Assembly (NCBI GenBank): GCA_963816855.1
Contig: CAWFMA010000003.1
Location: 248,001-312,000 of the forward strand
DNA length: 64,000 nucleotides
DNA from: DASTFP01 sp963816855
Lineage (GTDB): Bacteria > Verrucomicrobiota > Verrucomicrobiia > Chthoniobacterales > Terrimicrobiaceae
Direction of reading: 5' to 3'
Each line of letters starts with the position of its first letter. Position 1 is the stretch's first letter. Shown piece after piece: positions 47,719 through 57,119 of the stretch. A model generated the notes under the pieces. It did not search any database. It was not told the DNA's origin and saw nothing but the letters and a program-made list of their open reading frames with translations. The position numbers and the translations under genes are program-made.

Positions 47719-48108
47719 ATGAGACCTTTGTTTCACCCCTCGGTCGAAGATGTGACGGTCGAGGCCATCCTCCACGCCCTCTCGGATCCCGTGCGTGTGG
47801 CCATTTTTGCGCAAATAGACGGTTCGAAATGCTCTCAGAATTGTTCGAATTTTCTGAATATGAGTGAGAAGACCATTCCTAAATCAACGCTCTCTCAGCA
47901 TTTTAAAGCGCTCAGAGATGCGGGGTTAATTCGTGGAGAGCGGCGAGGCATCGAGATGCACAATACGTCTCGATGCGCGGAAATCGACAAGCGCTTTCCA
48001 GGACTGATTGCGGCGATCGTAAAGGCTCACAGCGTTCAGTCGGAAAAGAAACTGCGGGCTGATAAAGCGAGAAAGCGAACTTCCGCTTCCCGGAGGGCGT
48101 CGAAATAG
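47719..48108 (+). CDS. ArsR-family winged-helix repressor
   Basis: A 129-residue regulator. The HTH core reads VEAILHALSDPVRVAIFAQI ... KSTLSQHFKALRDAGLIRGERRG, the standard ArsR fold with recognition helix STLSQHFKALR. Between helix 2 and 3 it has C38 and C42 (SKCSQNCSNF), which might sense oxidants or a metal but do not form the ArsR CVC motif. The C-terminal 35 residues are Lys/Arg-rich (KARKRTSASRRASK). It is divergent from the SDR gene with a shared dyad, so autoregulation plus control of the SDR is likely. Confidence 0.87.
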   Translation: MRPLFHPSVEDVTVEAILHALSDPVRVAIFAQIDGSKCSQNCSNFLNMSEKTIPKSTLSQHFKALRDAGLIRGERRGIEMHNTSRCAEIDKRFPGLIAAIVKAHSVQSEKKLRADKARKRTSASRRASK

Positions 48109-48281
48109 CGAGCGTAAGCACCATGCCACCCTCTATGGGGCAATATCTCAAGCCCCTGAAATCAAATATCATGTCGAACGGCAGACAACGAGTGACAGAG
48201 TGCCTCGCAAGCTTGACGTCGAAGGCACTGAAGCCAGTTACCTGCCTGCCCGAACGAAGACTCATCCGCAGTTTGCACATG

Positions 48282-48362
48282 AAGACCTGGAGCGCGACGG
48301 ACATCCTGTCACAGGAAGGGCGCGTAGCCGTGGTGGCGGGCGCGAACAATGCGCTCCGCAAA
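48282..48362 (+). pseudogene. Scrap of a second SDR gene start
   Basis: The plus strand reads TWSATDILSQEGRVAVVAGANN, matching the start of another SDR type (W...DIP.Q.GRVAVVTGANSGIG). The glycine motif is broken and nothing downstream continues it. Confidence 0.45.
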
Positions 48363-48511
48363 CGGGCGCACTGACCGGAGGCTTGCATTGCTGAAATGGC
48401 ATTCCCGGGATAGGTCTGCATGATATTTCTCGAACCAATCATCATCGGCGGGTTCGACTTCCCGTCATTCGCTACCTGGCTTTATACTGTTTCTCGTAGC
48501 TGTAGACGTCT

Positions 48512-50533
48512 CTATTCCCAGATCCCGCGGATCGATTTCTGGATGTCGGCGATGCGAACAGAGGCTGTCATCTTGGGTTGGGCAGCGCCCTGAGTTCGGT
48601 GCTCGAGCTGGAAAAAAGACTTCAGTTCGCGAGGGATGAAGCGGGTTAATTGCGAATATATGTGGGCGTCGCCCCGCCGGCCTTTCACGTAATAGCGCAG
48701 GGGATGCAACACGTAGAGGTGCCGTCTGGCCCGAGTGCACGCGACGTAAAGTAACCGGCGCTCCTCCTCAATCTGATCAGCGTCGCCGGTCGCCAGGTCG
48801 CTGGGAAGGATTCCGTCGGAGACGTGGATCACGTACACTACATCCCATTCGCATCCTTTGGCCGAATGGATGGTGCTTACGCTGAGCCAGTCGTCATCCT
48901 TCGAGGGCGGTCCTGCTAGATCGCCAGTGGCTTGTGGCGGATCCAGCGTGAGTTCGCTCAGAAAGGCCTGCCGGCTGGAATAGGCGGAGGAGATTTGCTC
49001 GAGTTGCTCCAGATCGCGCTTTCGAGCATCCGCATTCTCGTAAAACTGCTCAATAAGAGGATCGTAAAAGGACCGGATCCGTTCGATATCCGACGCTACG
49101 TTTTCGGTGGTGTTCTTCCTGGAAAGAGACCGGATCAGATCCGCCACTTTCGTCAGCTCGGCTTCCACGGGGGCTGGAGCAGAGACCCATTTCAATGCCG
49201 TGACATCGCCTCCCGACTCAGCAACGGCTTCGCAGGCGCGCTTGGCAAGGGCCGGGCCGATCCCTTCAAGAAGACGTAAAATGCGTGTCCAGGCAAGCTG
49301 ATCGCGCGGATTCTCCAGCACCCGCAGGAAGGACATCAGATCCTTGATGTGTGCGGCTTCGAGGAATTTCAGGCCGCCATACTTGCGATATGGAATGTTG
49401 CGGCGGGTCAACTCTACTTCAAGATGATCCGACCAATACGCGGTGCGCACCAAGATCGCCTGGCGCCGGAGACCAAGGCCGTTCTCATTGTGCTCAAGAA
49501 CCTTCTCCACCACGAAGTCGGTCTGATCCTCCTCTCGCTCACACGTGATGAGAACCGGCTTGGGGCCATTGCCTTTCACCGAGCGCAGTTCCTTCGCATG
49601 GCGCTTAGGGGAGAGGCCAATGATGCGATTGGTGACGTCGAGGATCGGTTGGGTGGAACGATAGTTGGTTTCGAGCCTGACCACCGTCGTTCCGGGAAAT
49701 TCCGCGGGGAAATCGAGAATGTTGCGCACTTCGGCAGCGCGGAAGCTGTAGATGCTCTGCGCATCGTCCCCCACGACGGTGAGGTTGTGATTGAGCGACC
49801 GCATGCGATGGAGAATGGAGGACTGCAGCCGGTTGGTGTCCTGATATTCGTCCACAAGGATGTGATCGAACCGTTCGTTCAAGAGAGTGACGAGCGTCTC
49901 GTCGCCAAGCAGATGAAACCAATAGAGGAGGAGATCGTCGTAATCGAGGACATGCCGTTCCTGCTTGGCTTCGGTATACGATTTGAAAAGTAGCCGCAGT
50001 TGCTGCTCCCATTCGATGCACCACGGAAAGAACGCCGCCAGCACATGATCGAGGCTATCGGAACTGTTGACGCAACGGGAGTAGATGGACAGACACGTCT
50101 GTTTGCGGGGGAACCGTTTCCCTTTTGAGCTCAAGGCGAGATTGTGGCGAGACGCGTCCATCAGATCCTCGGCATCCGACTGATCCATCACGGTAAAATC
50201 CGGGTCGAGCCCGATGGCTTCCCCGTAGGTGCGCAGCAATCGATTGGCCACAGAGTGAAAGGTGCCACCCCAGACGGTTCCCAGCGTGCGGCTTTCGGTC
50301 TCACCCAAGGCTCTCCTGGCCCGGCGCAACATCTCGTCCGAAGCCCTGCGCGTGAACGTGAGAAGCATGATCCGGCCCGGATCGATCCCCTGCGACATGA
50401 GCCAAGCCACCCGCGACGCAAGAGTTTTGGTCTTGCCCGTGCCGGCTCCGGCAATGGTAAGAACTGGGCCCTTGCCCGCGGTGGCAGCGCAAAGTTGTTC
50501 GGGGTTCAGATCGTCAATCCGCGATTCGGGCAT
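48512..50533 (-). CDS. UvrD/PcrA-type ATP-dependent DNA helicase
   Basis: A complete 673-residue superfamily 1 helicase, 3'-5' directed by family. Motifs in order: Q-motif LNPEQLCAA, Walker A GAGTGKTKT (29-37), LLTFTRRASDEM (Ia), ILVDEYQDTN (II), VVGDDAQSIYSFRAA (III), LETNYRST (IV), VSTIHSAKGCEWDVVY (V) and LLYVACTRARRHLYV (VI). It unwinds DNA during repair or replication-fork rescue. Length fits a compact UvrD-like protein; the C-terminal Tudor-like part of PcrA is not evident. An aldolase pseudogene lies about 100 bp upstream on the same strand. No frameshift. Confidence 0.93.
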   Translation of the reverse strand: MPESRIDDLNPEQLCAATAGKGPVLTIAGAGTGKTKTLASRVAWLMSQGIDPGRIMLLTFTRRASDEMLRRARRALGETESRTLGTVWGGTFHSVANRLLRTYGEAIGLDPDFTVMDQSDAEDLMDASRHNLALSSKGKRFPRKQTCLSIYSRCVNSSDSLDHVLAAFFPWCIEWEQQLRLLFKSYTEAKQERHVLDYDDLLLYWFHLLGDETLVTLLNERFDHILVDEYQDTNRLQSSILHRMRSLNHNLTVVGDDAQSIYSFRAAEVRNILDFPAEFPGTTVVRLETNYRSTQPILDVTNRIIGLSPKRHAKELRSVKGNGPKPVLITCEREEDQTDFVVEKVLEHNENGLGLRRQAILVRTAYWSDHLEVELTRRNIPYRKYGGLKFLEAAHIKDLMSFLRVLENPRDQLAWTRILRLLEGIGPALAKRACEAVAESGGDVTALKWVSAPAPVEAELTKVADLIRSLSRKNTTENVASDIERIRSFYDPLIEQFYENADARKRDLEQLEQISSAYSSRQAFLSELTLDPPQATGDLAGPPSKDDDWLSVSTIHSAKGCEWDVVYVIHVSDGILPSDLATGDADQIEEERRLLYVACTRARRHLYVLHPLRYYVKGRRGDAHIYSQLTRFIPRELKSFFQLEHRTQGAAQPKMTASVRIADIQKSIRGIWE

Positions 50534-50637
50534 GTCCCCTTGAGGATACGTGCCGCTACGCCCGACGTCCAGCCACTGAGGGAAAGGTTGAGGTAAGATG
50601 GCGGAAAGAAGACAGGCGGTCGTTAGTTCCGGGATCT

Positions 50638-51391
50638 TTAGGGCTCCCTGAATCGGTCCCGCAACGTCTGCGTAGCCGCCTGTAACAGAGCCTGATCACT
50701 GCCAACCGCCACAAAGCAGGCCCCCTGTTCCAGGTAACGCCGAGCGTCCGCCTCCACTGGGGCCAGGATGCCGACCGAACGCCTATGGCGCTCAGCGCAG
50801 GCAAAAATGTCCCCTATCGCTTGCTGCACGTCGGCGTGATTCGGGTTGCCAAGATAACCCAGAGCGGCGGCGAGGTCAGAAGGGCCGATGAAGACGCCGT
50901 CAACTCCCTCCACGGCGCAGATTCCATCGAGGTTTTCCATGCCGAGACGGGTCTCGATCTGTACGAGCACGCAAATCTAATCGTTCACGCTGGCGAAGTA
51001 GTCGGGCACGGTGCCATAGCGGTTGCTGCGTTGCGCCACCGATACACCTCGGATGCCAGCGGGCGGGTAGCGTGTGGCGGCCACTGCCCGTTGGGCTTCC
51101 TGCGCGGATTCCACGAACGGAATTAGGAAGTTGTAGAATCCGGCGTCCAGCAACCGCTTGAGGATGACCGCGTCATTGGCTGGCGGGCGCATCCTTGAGT
51201 GCCATGAGTTGCGGGATGAGGGTTAGCACCTCGTTGGGCGAGTGTTCGGCGTCAAACAGCAGCCAGTCGAAGCCGGCAAGGCCAAGGATCTCGGTCGTGA
51301 TCAGGTTGGCTAGAGAGCACCAGCAGCCAATGAGGCGTTCGCCGGCAAGGACTTTGCGGCGGAATGTGTTGGGAAAAGCTGTGTAAGGCAT
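50638..51391 (-). pseudogene. HpcH/HpaI-family aldolase (GarL-like), nonsense codon plus frameshift
   Basis: Three pieces give one class II aldolase of about 250 residues. From ATG 51391: RRKVLAGERLIGCWCSLANL ... AGFDWLLFDAEHSPNE. Then RPPANDAVILKRLLDAGFYN, FLIPFVESAQEAQRAV ... PPAGIRGVS. Then VLVQIETRLGMENLDGICAV, EGVDGVFIGPSDLAAALGYL. DAEH, PF(V/I)ES, QIET and GPSDLA are the metal and substrate motifs of 2-dehydro-3-deoxyglucarate or 4-hydroxy-2-oxoheptanedioate aldolases. A TAG stands where Gln is expected just before ICVLVQIE (50977-50979), and a few codons are lost near 51185. An IS256-family element sits about 50 bp upstream of the start. Confidence 0.85.
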
Positions 51392-51497
51392 AAGGAATGG
51401 ATAGCGGTAAGGATTCTGGAAGATACTAACCAGGACCATCTTTTCCGGGAGGGTATCAGAAAGTTTGTGTGCGGGTGATAACCTGAGAGAGAGGCAA

Positions 51498-52791
51498 ATG
51501 ACCAAAGAGAAGAAGGAGACAAAGTGCGACGATTTGATCGACGCGCTGTTGGAGGAGCACGGAATCAGCCAGGAGGCGGTGCTTGGAGAAAACGGGCTGA
51601 TCGCGCAGTTGAAGAAACGGGTTGTGGAGAGAGCCCTTGCTGGGGAATTGACCCATCATCTTGGCTACGCCAAGGGCGAGGCGCCCGAAGAGATCGACAA
51701 CCATCGCAACGGCTCCAGCAAGAAGACGGTGGTTGGAGAAGACGGAGCGATGGAGATCGAGGTTCCGCGGGATCGCAGCGGAAGCTTTGAGCCCTTATTG
51801 ATCGCCAAAGGACAGAAGCGCTTTGAAGGCTTCGATGAGAAGATCATCGCGATGTATGCGCGAGGGATGACGGTGCGCGAACCGGAGCGAAGCGGAGATA
51901 GACTGCCGTAGGCAGCCCGTCAGGGCGAGCAAAGCGAGTCAAATCGCGGGCTTTGTGCTCGATCACTACAAGGTGGAGGTGAGCGCGGACTTCATCAGCA
52001 CAGTGACCGATTCGGTGCTGGAAGCGGTGGTCGAGTGGCAGAATCGGCCGCTGGAGCGCAGCTATCCGGTGGTCTATTTCGACGCGCTGCGGGTGAAGAT
52101 CCGCGATGAGGGGAGTGTGAGAAACAAAGCGGTGTAGTTGGCCTTGGGCATCGCCGCCGACGGGACCAAAGATGTGCTGGGCATTTGGATCGAGCAGAAC
52201 GAGGGAGCCAAATTCTGGTTAAAGGTCATGAACGAACTGCGCAACCGCGGAGTGGAGGACATTCTGATCGCGGTGGGCGACGGGCTGAAGGGTTTTCCGG
52301 AGGCCATCACCACGGTTTTTCCTTTGGCCAGCGTGCAGACCTGCATCGTGCATTTAAGCCGTTATTGCCTGTCTTTTTGCGGCTGGAAGGAGCGCCAGGC
52401 GGTGGCGCGCGAACTCAAGGCCATTTACCGGGCCGAAACCGTCGAGACCGCCGCCAAGCGACTCAGCGAGTTTGACGCCGGCCCCTGGGGCAGAAAGTAT
52501 CCGATGATCGCCGAGAGTTGGCGCCGAAATTGGGAGCAGATTATTCCCTTTTATAGTTATCCGCCGGAGGTGCGAAAAATCATCTACACCACCAACGCGA
52601 TTGAAAGTTTGCATATGCAACTGCGCAAGGTGCTCAAGAACCGAGGGCACTTCCCGAGCGACGAGGCGGCCACGAAGCTCATCTTTCTGGCCTTGCGCAA
52701 CATCACCAAATCGTGGAAAAACCCCCCGCTGACCTGGAGGATGGCGGCCAACCAATTCGCCATTCAATTTGGAGAGAGATTTAACAAATGA
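51498..52791 (+). pseudogene. IS256/Mutator-type transposase, interrupted
   Basis: From ATG 51498 the protein runs through ELTHHLGYAKGEAPEEIDNH, NGSSKKTV and MEIEVPRDRSGSFEPLL, and at 51880 is interrupted within GMTVRE-I by about 62 bp holding the 41-bp repeat. It resumes with AGFVLDHYKVEVSADFIS, then YPVVYFDALRVKIRD (first catalytic Asp). A TAG (52135-52137) replaces a Tyr codon; afterwards it continues LALGIAADGTKDVLGIW, AVGDGLKGFPEAI (second Asp), YTTNAIESLHMQLRK (catalytic Glu) to the normal end FNK. The gene is dead as read. Confidence 0.88.
51879..51919 (+). repeat. 41-bp palindromic repeat, copy B (inside the IS256 transposase)
   Basis: Reads GAACCGGAGCGAAGCGGAG... then the hairpin CTGCC-GTA-GGCAG and CCG. 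One mismatch to the reverse complement of 45460-45500. The whole inserted segment is about 62 bp (51881-51942), including GGGCGAGCAAAGCGAGTC after the shared part, and removing it restores the transposase reading GMTVREIAGFVLDH with one base difference. Confidence 0.75.
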
Positions 52792-53138
52792 GGCTGACGC
52801 CTTCGGAATGGGGGCTACGCGCCCCCATAACCCCGCGGCTCGGGGGGAACTGCGCGGGCGCTACCGCGCCTTGGCAAATCGGAGCTAAACGAAGAATAAT
52901 AAACCGGCCCTAAACACAAAACTTCGGATACTTCCCTTTTCCGGACGCGTGCTTGAGATGCCACCAGCTGGTTCAAGAAATTGGTGGATACTCGCATGGA
53001 TTCGAACGGTAGCGAGATCAGCAACTATCCTCACACGAGAGTGGCCGCCATTCGTTTGCGAGAGGCTAGGAATGTCTTGCCAGGTTTCCAATTAACGATT
53101 GCGCTAGTGGATGGCAAACCTTTAGCAGGAGACTTGAT

Positions 53139-54497
53139 ATGTCGCTTCCCGACGGACCACGAACACCGCCAACCCTGCAAGTGATTCAGTGGCTCGCTAG
53201 ACCGCTTTCCTTCATGCGCAACTGTAGGGATCGGTATGGCGACTGCTTCACGACACATTTAGGCGCGAGAATGTCCCCCGCCGTGGTCTTTAGCAATCCT
53301 CAAGCTCTGCAGATCATTTTGGCAAATGATGATTCCAAAGAGTTCGATGCCCCTGGTGAGCGAAATGTAATCTTTGAACCACTCCTTGGAGCGCAATCCG
53401 TGATTGGTTTGACTGGCGATCGCCATCGCAGGATGCGTCAGCTGATGATGCCTCCGTTTCACGGAGAACGGATGCGTTCTTATGGACACCTTATCGCTGA
53501 GATCACCGACGAGGTGATGCGAGGGTGTATTGTGGGCAAGGCCTTCTCGCTGCGGAATCGTATGCAAGCGATTTCAATGCGGGTGATCTTAAAGGCTGTA
53601 TTTGGTTTAGAGGAGGGATCCCGCTATAACGAGATGGCGAGGATGCTTGGGAGCTTGCTTGATCAAATGAGCAATCGACTGACCGTGAGTGTACTCTATT
53701 TCCCAGTCCTACGGCGGAATCTAGGACCGTTGAGTCCATGGGGTAACTTTGTCCGCAGACGGGAGAGAATAGACCGGCTTATTTACGATGAGATTGCGGA
53801 GCGGCGAATGCGACCGAAAGCTTCTCGCGACGATATCCTCACCTTGCTAATGTCAGCACGCGACGAGGCGGGCGAAGCCCTGACGGATGTGGAGCTACGC
53901 GACGAGTTGATGACGCTGTTGGTGGCCGGCCATGAGACGACGGCCACCGCTCTCACGTGGGCTTTATACTGGATTCACAAATTTCCCAAAGTATACGAGC
54001 GGGTATTGGCGGAACTTCAGGGAGTAGCCCTTTCTGATACCAGCGCTCTTTCTCGACTGCCCTATCTGAATGCGGTTTGTTGCGAAACTCTCCGGATTTA
54101 CCCCGTAGGCATGATCACGTTTCCGCGAGTCACCACTTCGACGGTCGAGGTGATGGGTTACTCGCTTGAACCTGGCACGGTAGTCGTCGGTTCTATTTAC
54201 CTAACCCACCACCGTGAAGAGATCTATCCTGACCCGGATCATTTCAAGCCGGAGCGCTTCTTGGAACGCCGATTCTCCGCCTTTGAGTATTTCCCATTTG
54301 GCGGGGGCGCTCGGCGTTGCATCGGTATGGCGTTCGCGCAATTTGAAATGAAATTAGTGATTAGCCGGATTGTGTCGAACTTTGAACTAGCGCTGGCTGA
54401 TAAGCGCTCAGTGCGACCAATGCGGCGGGGCTTGACCGCAGGACCGTCTCCCGTTCGGATGGTTGTCAGGGCCCTCCCGCGCGCACTCGAGGCGTAA
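53139..54497 (+). CDS. Cytochrome P450
   Basis: A complete 452-residue P450 monooxygenase. The heme ligand is Cys394 in FPFGGGARRCIGMAFA. The I-helix oxygen-activation motif is AGHETT (263-268) and the K-helix ExxR is E316-TL-R319 (CCETLRIYP). HRRMRQLMMPPFHGERM is the C-helix region that contacts the heme propionates. An AGGAGA precedes the ATG by about 8 nt. No membrane anchor, so a soluble bacterial P450; the pattern (R.LG..S...G..H...R....PPFHGERM) is closest to the CYP110-like class known for fatty-acid or terpene oxidation. No ferredoxin, reductase or terpene synthase gene is adjacent, so the substrate and redox partner are unknown. Confidence 0.94.
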   Translation: MSLPDGPRTPPTLQVIQWLARPLSFMRNCRDRYGDCFTTHLGARMSPAVVFSNPQALQIILANDDSKEFDAPGERNVIFEPLLGAQSVIGLTGDRHRRMRQLMMPPFHGERMRSYGHLIAEITDEVMRGCIVGKAFSLRNRMQAISMRVILKAVFGLEEGSRYNEMARMLGSLLDQMSNRLTVSVLYFPVLRRNLGPLSPWGNFVRRRERIDRLIYDEIAERRMRPKASRDDILTLLMSARDEAGEALTDVELRDELMTLLVAGHETTATALTWALYWIHKFPKVYERVLAELQGVALSDTSALSRLPYLNAVCCETLRIYPVGMITFPRVTTSTVEVMGYSLEPGTVVVGSIYLTHHREEIYPDPDHFKPERFLERRFSAFEYFPFGGGARRCIGMAFAQFEMKLVISRIVSNFELALADKRSVRPMRRGLTAGPSPVRMVVRALPRALEA

Positions 54498-55132
54498 ATC
54501 GTTAGGAGCTTGACCGCAATGTGGCCGTGGTGCCACCGCAATGAGTATACACGCCTCGAAAGGCTATGATTGAGCCTGGCAGTCCTAGCGGGCCAAGGCG
54601 TTGGCCAGATTACGCAGCACGAAGCCGAGGGGAGGTCCGAGCAATTCCGCCCGGACAATCGGCAGGTAGTCACCGCCAGCCCAGCTTTCTCAATTTCATC
54701 TTGGAGATAGTTCAAAAGTTCGCGCGCTGCGGGATAGTGACGTCGTCGCCCTTCATGCAGAGTAGCCGATCGCCCGTGTCGCCTCGATTGTCGTGGAGAA
54801 AAACACGGGGCTTTCTACAGTTCGCTGAGAAGTTCTTACATTGTATGCGTAACAAGTCGGTCGGGATCAGTGCCAGCAGGACCGAGATGTCTGATCCCTA
54901 TTTAGGCGTCTTTCCCCTCGCCGAAAGATTCTCTCATCTCACACTTGACGTTGGAGTCCGCCTCCAGGCAGATTGCCCTCCGAAGGAATGCTAGGAGCCA
55001 TTCCCGGCCAATAAACGTTCGGATGCCTCCGATCTGGCATGATTCCGAAAATGACAAAATCAATTGGTTTACTAGAGCCGACCTATCTTTCCTCGACGCG
55101 CAAGCGCTTGATTTGAATCCGGAGAACCGACT
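54498..55132. other. Gap without a supported gene
   Basis: Short frames on both strands with no recognisable product. A ribosome binding site (GGAGA) for the next gene lies at its right end. Confidence 0.35.
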
Positions 55133-55507
55133 ATGACCTACCATGACAAAATTCAGCTTACGCTCATTATCATTGCCCCTCCCGATCAAGCGGAGGAGGG
55201 CGACCGCCTCTTTCGGAGCCACGGATTTTGGATGGAGGCTACGCACCACCGCAGCGGGGCGAAAGCTCTCCTGAGCTACAACGTGTCCAAGGGGCCGGAG
55301 CTCTCGAACCCGATGGATCTCAACTCTGCCCCGACCGGCAACACGTGTTTCGTCCTGACCGAGATCTATGAAAGCAAAGCTGGTGTTGCCGATCACTTCG
55401 AGCAGACCAACGAGAGTTGGGTAGACTTCCCCGCCATGGGCAAGTGGATGGAGAAGTGCAAAGTCACGTTTGTGCCTGCAGCTTCCATCATTAACTCGCT
55501 CTGGTGA
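55133..55507 (+). CDS. Hypothetical protein, possibly a dimeric alpha/beta-barrel
   Basis: A 124-residue protein (MTYHDKIQLTLIIIAPPDQA ...). The pattern ... GFWMEATHHRSGAKALLSYN, FVLTEIYESKAGVADHFEQT, WVDFPAMGKWMEKCKVTFVP fits small dimeric alpha+beta-barrel (ABM-like) proteins, in which a T/E..Y....A...H strand-helix is typical. I recall uncharacterised homologues with SKGAELSNPMD...NTCFVLTE. GGAGA lies just upstream of the ATG. Function unknown; such folds include monooxygenases and stress proteins. Confidence 0.65.
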   Translation: MTYHDKIQLTLIIIAPPDQAEEGDRLFRSHGFWMEATHHRSGAKALLSYNVSKGPELSNPMDLNSAPTGNTCFVLTEIYESKAGVADHFEQTNESWVDFPAMGKWMEKCKVTFVPAASIINSLW

Positions 55508-55869
55508 AGGAGCGGATTCACCGAAGGCCGCCCCACGCGACCTAAGACCAACTGGAGCCGACGCGCACGCGAAATGGGGTATTCGAGTGAATCTCTCTGG
55601 AAGCCAGCCAAAATCCCACTGCAACGTTGCGTCCAGGAATAGAGTCTCTTGTGTTTGAGCCAAGCGTCAGCACGTCGTCACGACTGACTACGGCAGCTTC
55701 CGGGTCGCCGAGAGCGTGGGCTTCAGGGGCGACTTTCGCCAACGGGAGGATCTGCTGCGGATCGGAGATTGATCACGGGAAGCTATCGCGTCTATTCCCG
55801 TCAGCGGCGGGCGAAAACCAGACAGTGCTGCCCCAAATTGGCAATCTGGACTACCGGCGATGTGTCTCT

Positions 55870-55921
55870 CCTGATTTGTAATCAGCAGGGCCCCGGTTCG
55901 AATCCGTATTCTGGATGCTCC
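55870..55921 (+). tRNA. 3' half of a tRNA-Thr(TGT)-like gene (remnant)
   Basis: The anticodon stem-loop CTGA-TTTGTAA-TCAG (anticodon TGT, Thr) and the T-loop GGTTCGAATCC are recognisable and correctly spaced. No D-arm or 5' acceptor strand precedes them, the outer T-stem pairs are mismatched and no proper acceptor pairing exists. It cannot be a working tRNA. Such 3' tRNA halves are left by integration of elements into tRNA genes, as attachment-site duplicates. The gap 55508-56022 holds nothing else I can support. Confidence 0.6.
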
Positions 55922-56022
55922 TTACAATCAAGAACTTGCGTATATACTTCGAGAGGATAGGAGATTTTGGTCTTGCACTTTCCTTGCACTTTTTAGGCTA
56001 ACCCTCGTCGTAGAACACCGGT

Positions 56023-56631
56023 CTAATGGCATAACCCGCGGCTCCAGAGCAAAAGCCAGACGACGATGAAAATTGGTGGCAGAAGGAGTGGCGACGCAAA
56101 TCCCATATAACGCGTGAGCTTAGACCCTCGGAAAGGAGGAAATCGGACGGCAGCGTCATCGCAAAAGTTCCACGCAAACCGGTGAATGTTAAACATCGCA
56201 AGAGCTCCCGCGATGATGCTCAGGTAAATCAGCGCGGCGCTGAGTAAGCCGACCGTCGGCACGGTTCCCAGCAGGTAGTCCTGTAGCGCACCGATTAGGG
56301 CATTCTTCGGGCGCTCTGGACCGTTGAGAACAATCGCATAAGCGGTGAATAGAAATGCCTGTGACCCCATCAGCCAGGAAAGCCGCTGAGTGATAAGGTT
56401 GTCTTCGTGTTGGAGCTGATCGCGCAGAATATTATAGCACTCGACAGCGGATAGGTGAGAGACCGGCGCGGGTTGTTGCTCGGCGGGCACACTTTCAGAT
56501 ACTAGCTCTGGCTTTGTTAAAGCCAACGCCGAACTGTCTCGCTCCTGCTCGATGACCAAAAAAGAGAATCGCGGGGTAAGAACTTCTGGAGTCAGCATCC
56601 GGGCCCGCTCGGGCGGCAGCAGCCCCACCAC
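56023..56631 (-). CDS. Hypothetical membrane protein
   Basis: A protein of up to 202 residues; the start is uncertain (ATG 56631 or 56598), because the first 55 residues are irregular. The core ECYNILRDQLQHEDNLITQR and LSWLMGSQAFLFTAYAIVLN begins a conserved type of small membrane protein in which an amphipathic N-terminal helix leads into a first membrane helix. Two further helices are VPTVGLLSAALIYLSIIAGAL and ASPLLLPPIFIVVWLLLW. Topology: three or four membrane segments. Function unknown. Confidence 0.6.
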   Translation of the reverse strand: MVGLLPPERARMLTPEVLTPRFSFLVIEQERDSSALALTKPELVSESVPAEQQPAPVSHLSAVECYNILRDQLQHEDNLITQRLSWLMGSQAFLFTAYAIVLNGPERPKNALIGALQDYLLGTVPTVGLLSAALIYLSIIAGALAMFNIHRFAWNFCDDAAVRFPPFRGSKLTRYMGFASPLLLPPIFIVVWLLLWSRGLCH

Positions 56632-57119
56632 CTGCGCCCGGCTGCGTGAATAGCACCAGATTGCCGGGTGCCTGCGTACTGAAGCTGCCTATTGTGATGC
56701 TGGCTGGAAGGCTGGGCAGGCCATTTTGCCCGGCCGAGCGTGTCGTTGAAGTAAGGAACCTCGTACCGACGTCAACGCTCCACGAAGCCGGGGCGGAGGC
56801 GTTTGGCCCGTCAAGATTCGCACGTTTTCCCGCGAACACGCTTTAGGGCTATTTCCCCACCAACTCTGAGATCGGAAGTGCCTTCCCTGAACGCGCCGAT
56901 ACCATCAGATAATCGATAAATGCTATAGTTCTCGTCCAAGCCGGCCGATCGCAACGTATTACACAAGTCAGGCAAGTTATGCGATCAGGACTTCGGGCAG
57001 GGTGGAATTCCCACTACTCTGTCAGTCTGGCTCCTCTGAGTTGCCGGTGGGGAAGGTTTTGGCTGCAGAAGCGGTCATACAACGGCGGGGAGCGGGCAAG
57101 CCTTTGCGGGGCTGGCGCG
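56632..57119. other. Gap with weak coding traces
   Basis: A minus-strand frame (about 56610-56839) reads VGTRFLTSTTRSAGQNGLPS ... FSTQAPGNLVLFTQPGAG, which looks protein-like but is unrecognised and without a start. The right end approaches the IS91 remnant. Confidence 0.35.

Larger units (their letters stand above)
51449..52936 (+). mobile_element. IS256-family insertion sequence
   Basis: Flanked by the 8-bp duplication TTTTCCGG (51441-51448 and 52937-52944). The ends are imperfect inverted repeats: left GAGGGTATCAGAAAGTTTG, right (reverse strand) GGGAAGTATCCGAAGTTTTG. It contains one Mutator-type transposase gene, itself interrupted by a 41-bp repeat unit and a nonsense codon. Clean duplications show it moved as a unit, so the internal damage came later. 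Confidence 0.9.

Noticed and set aside
49349..49993. Plus-strand frame inside the helicase gene
   Set aside because: Antisense to helicase motifs II-IV and without homology-like patterns.
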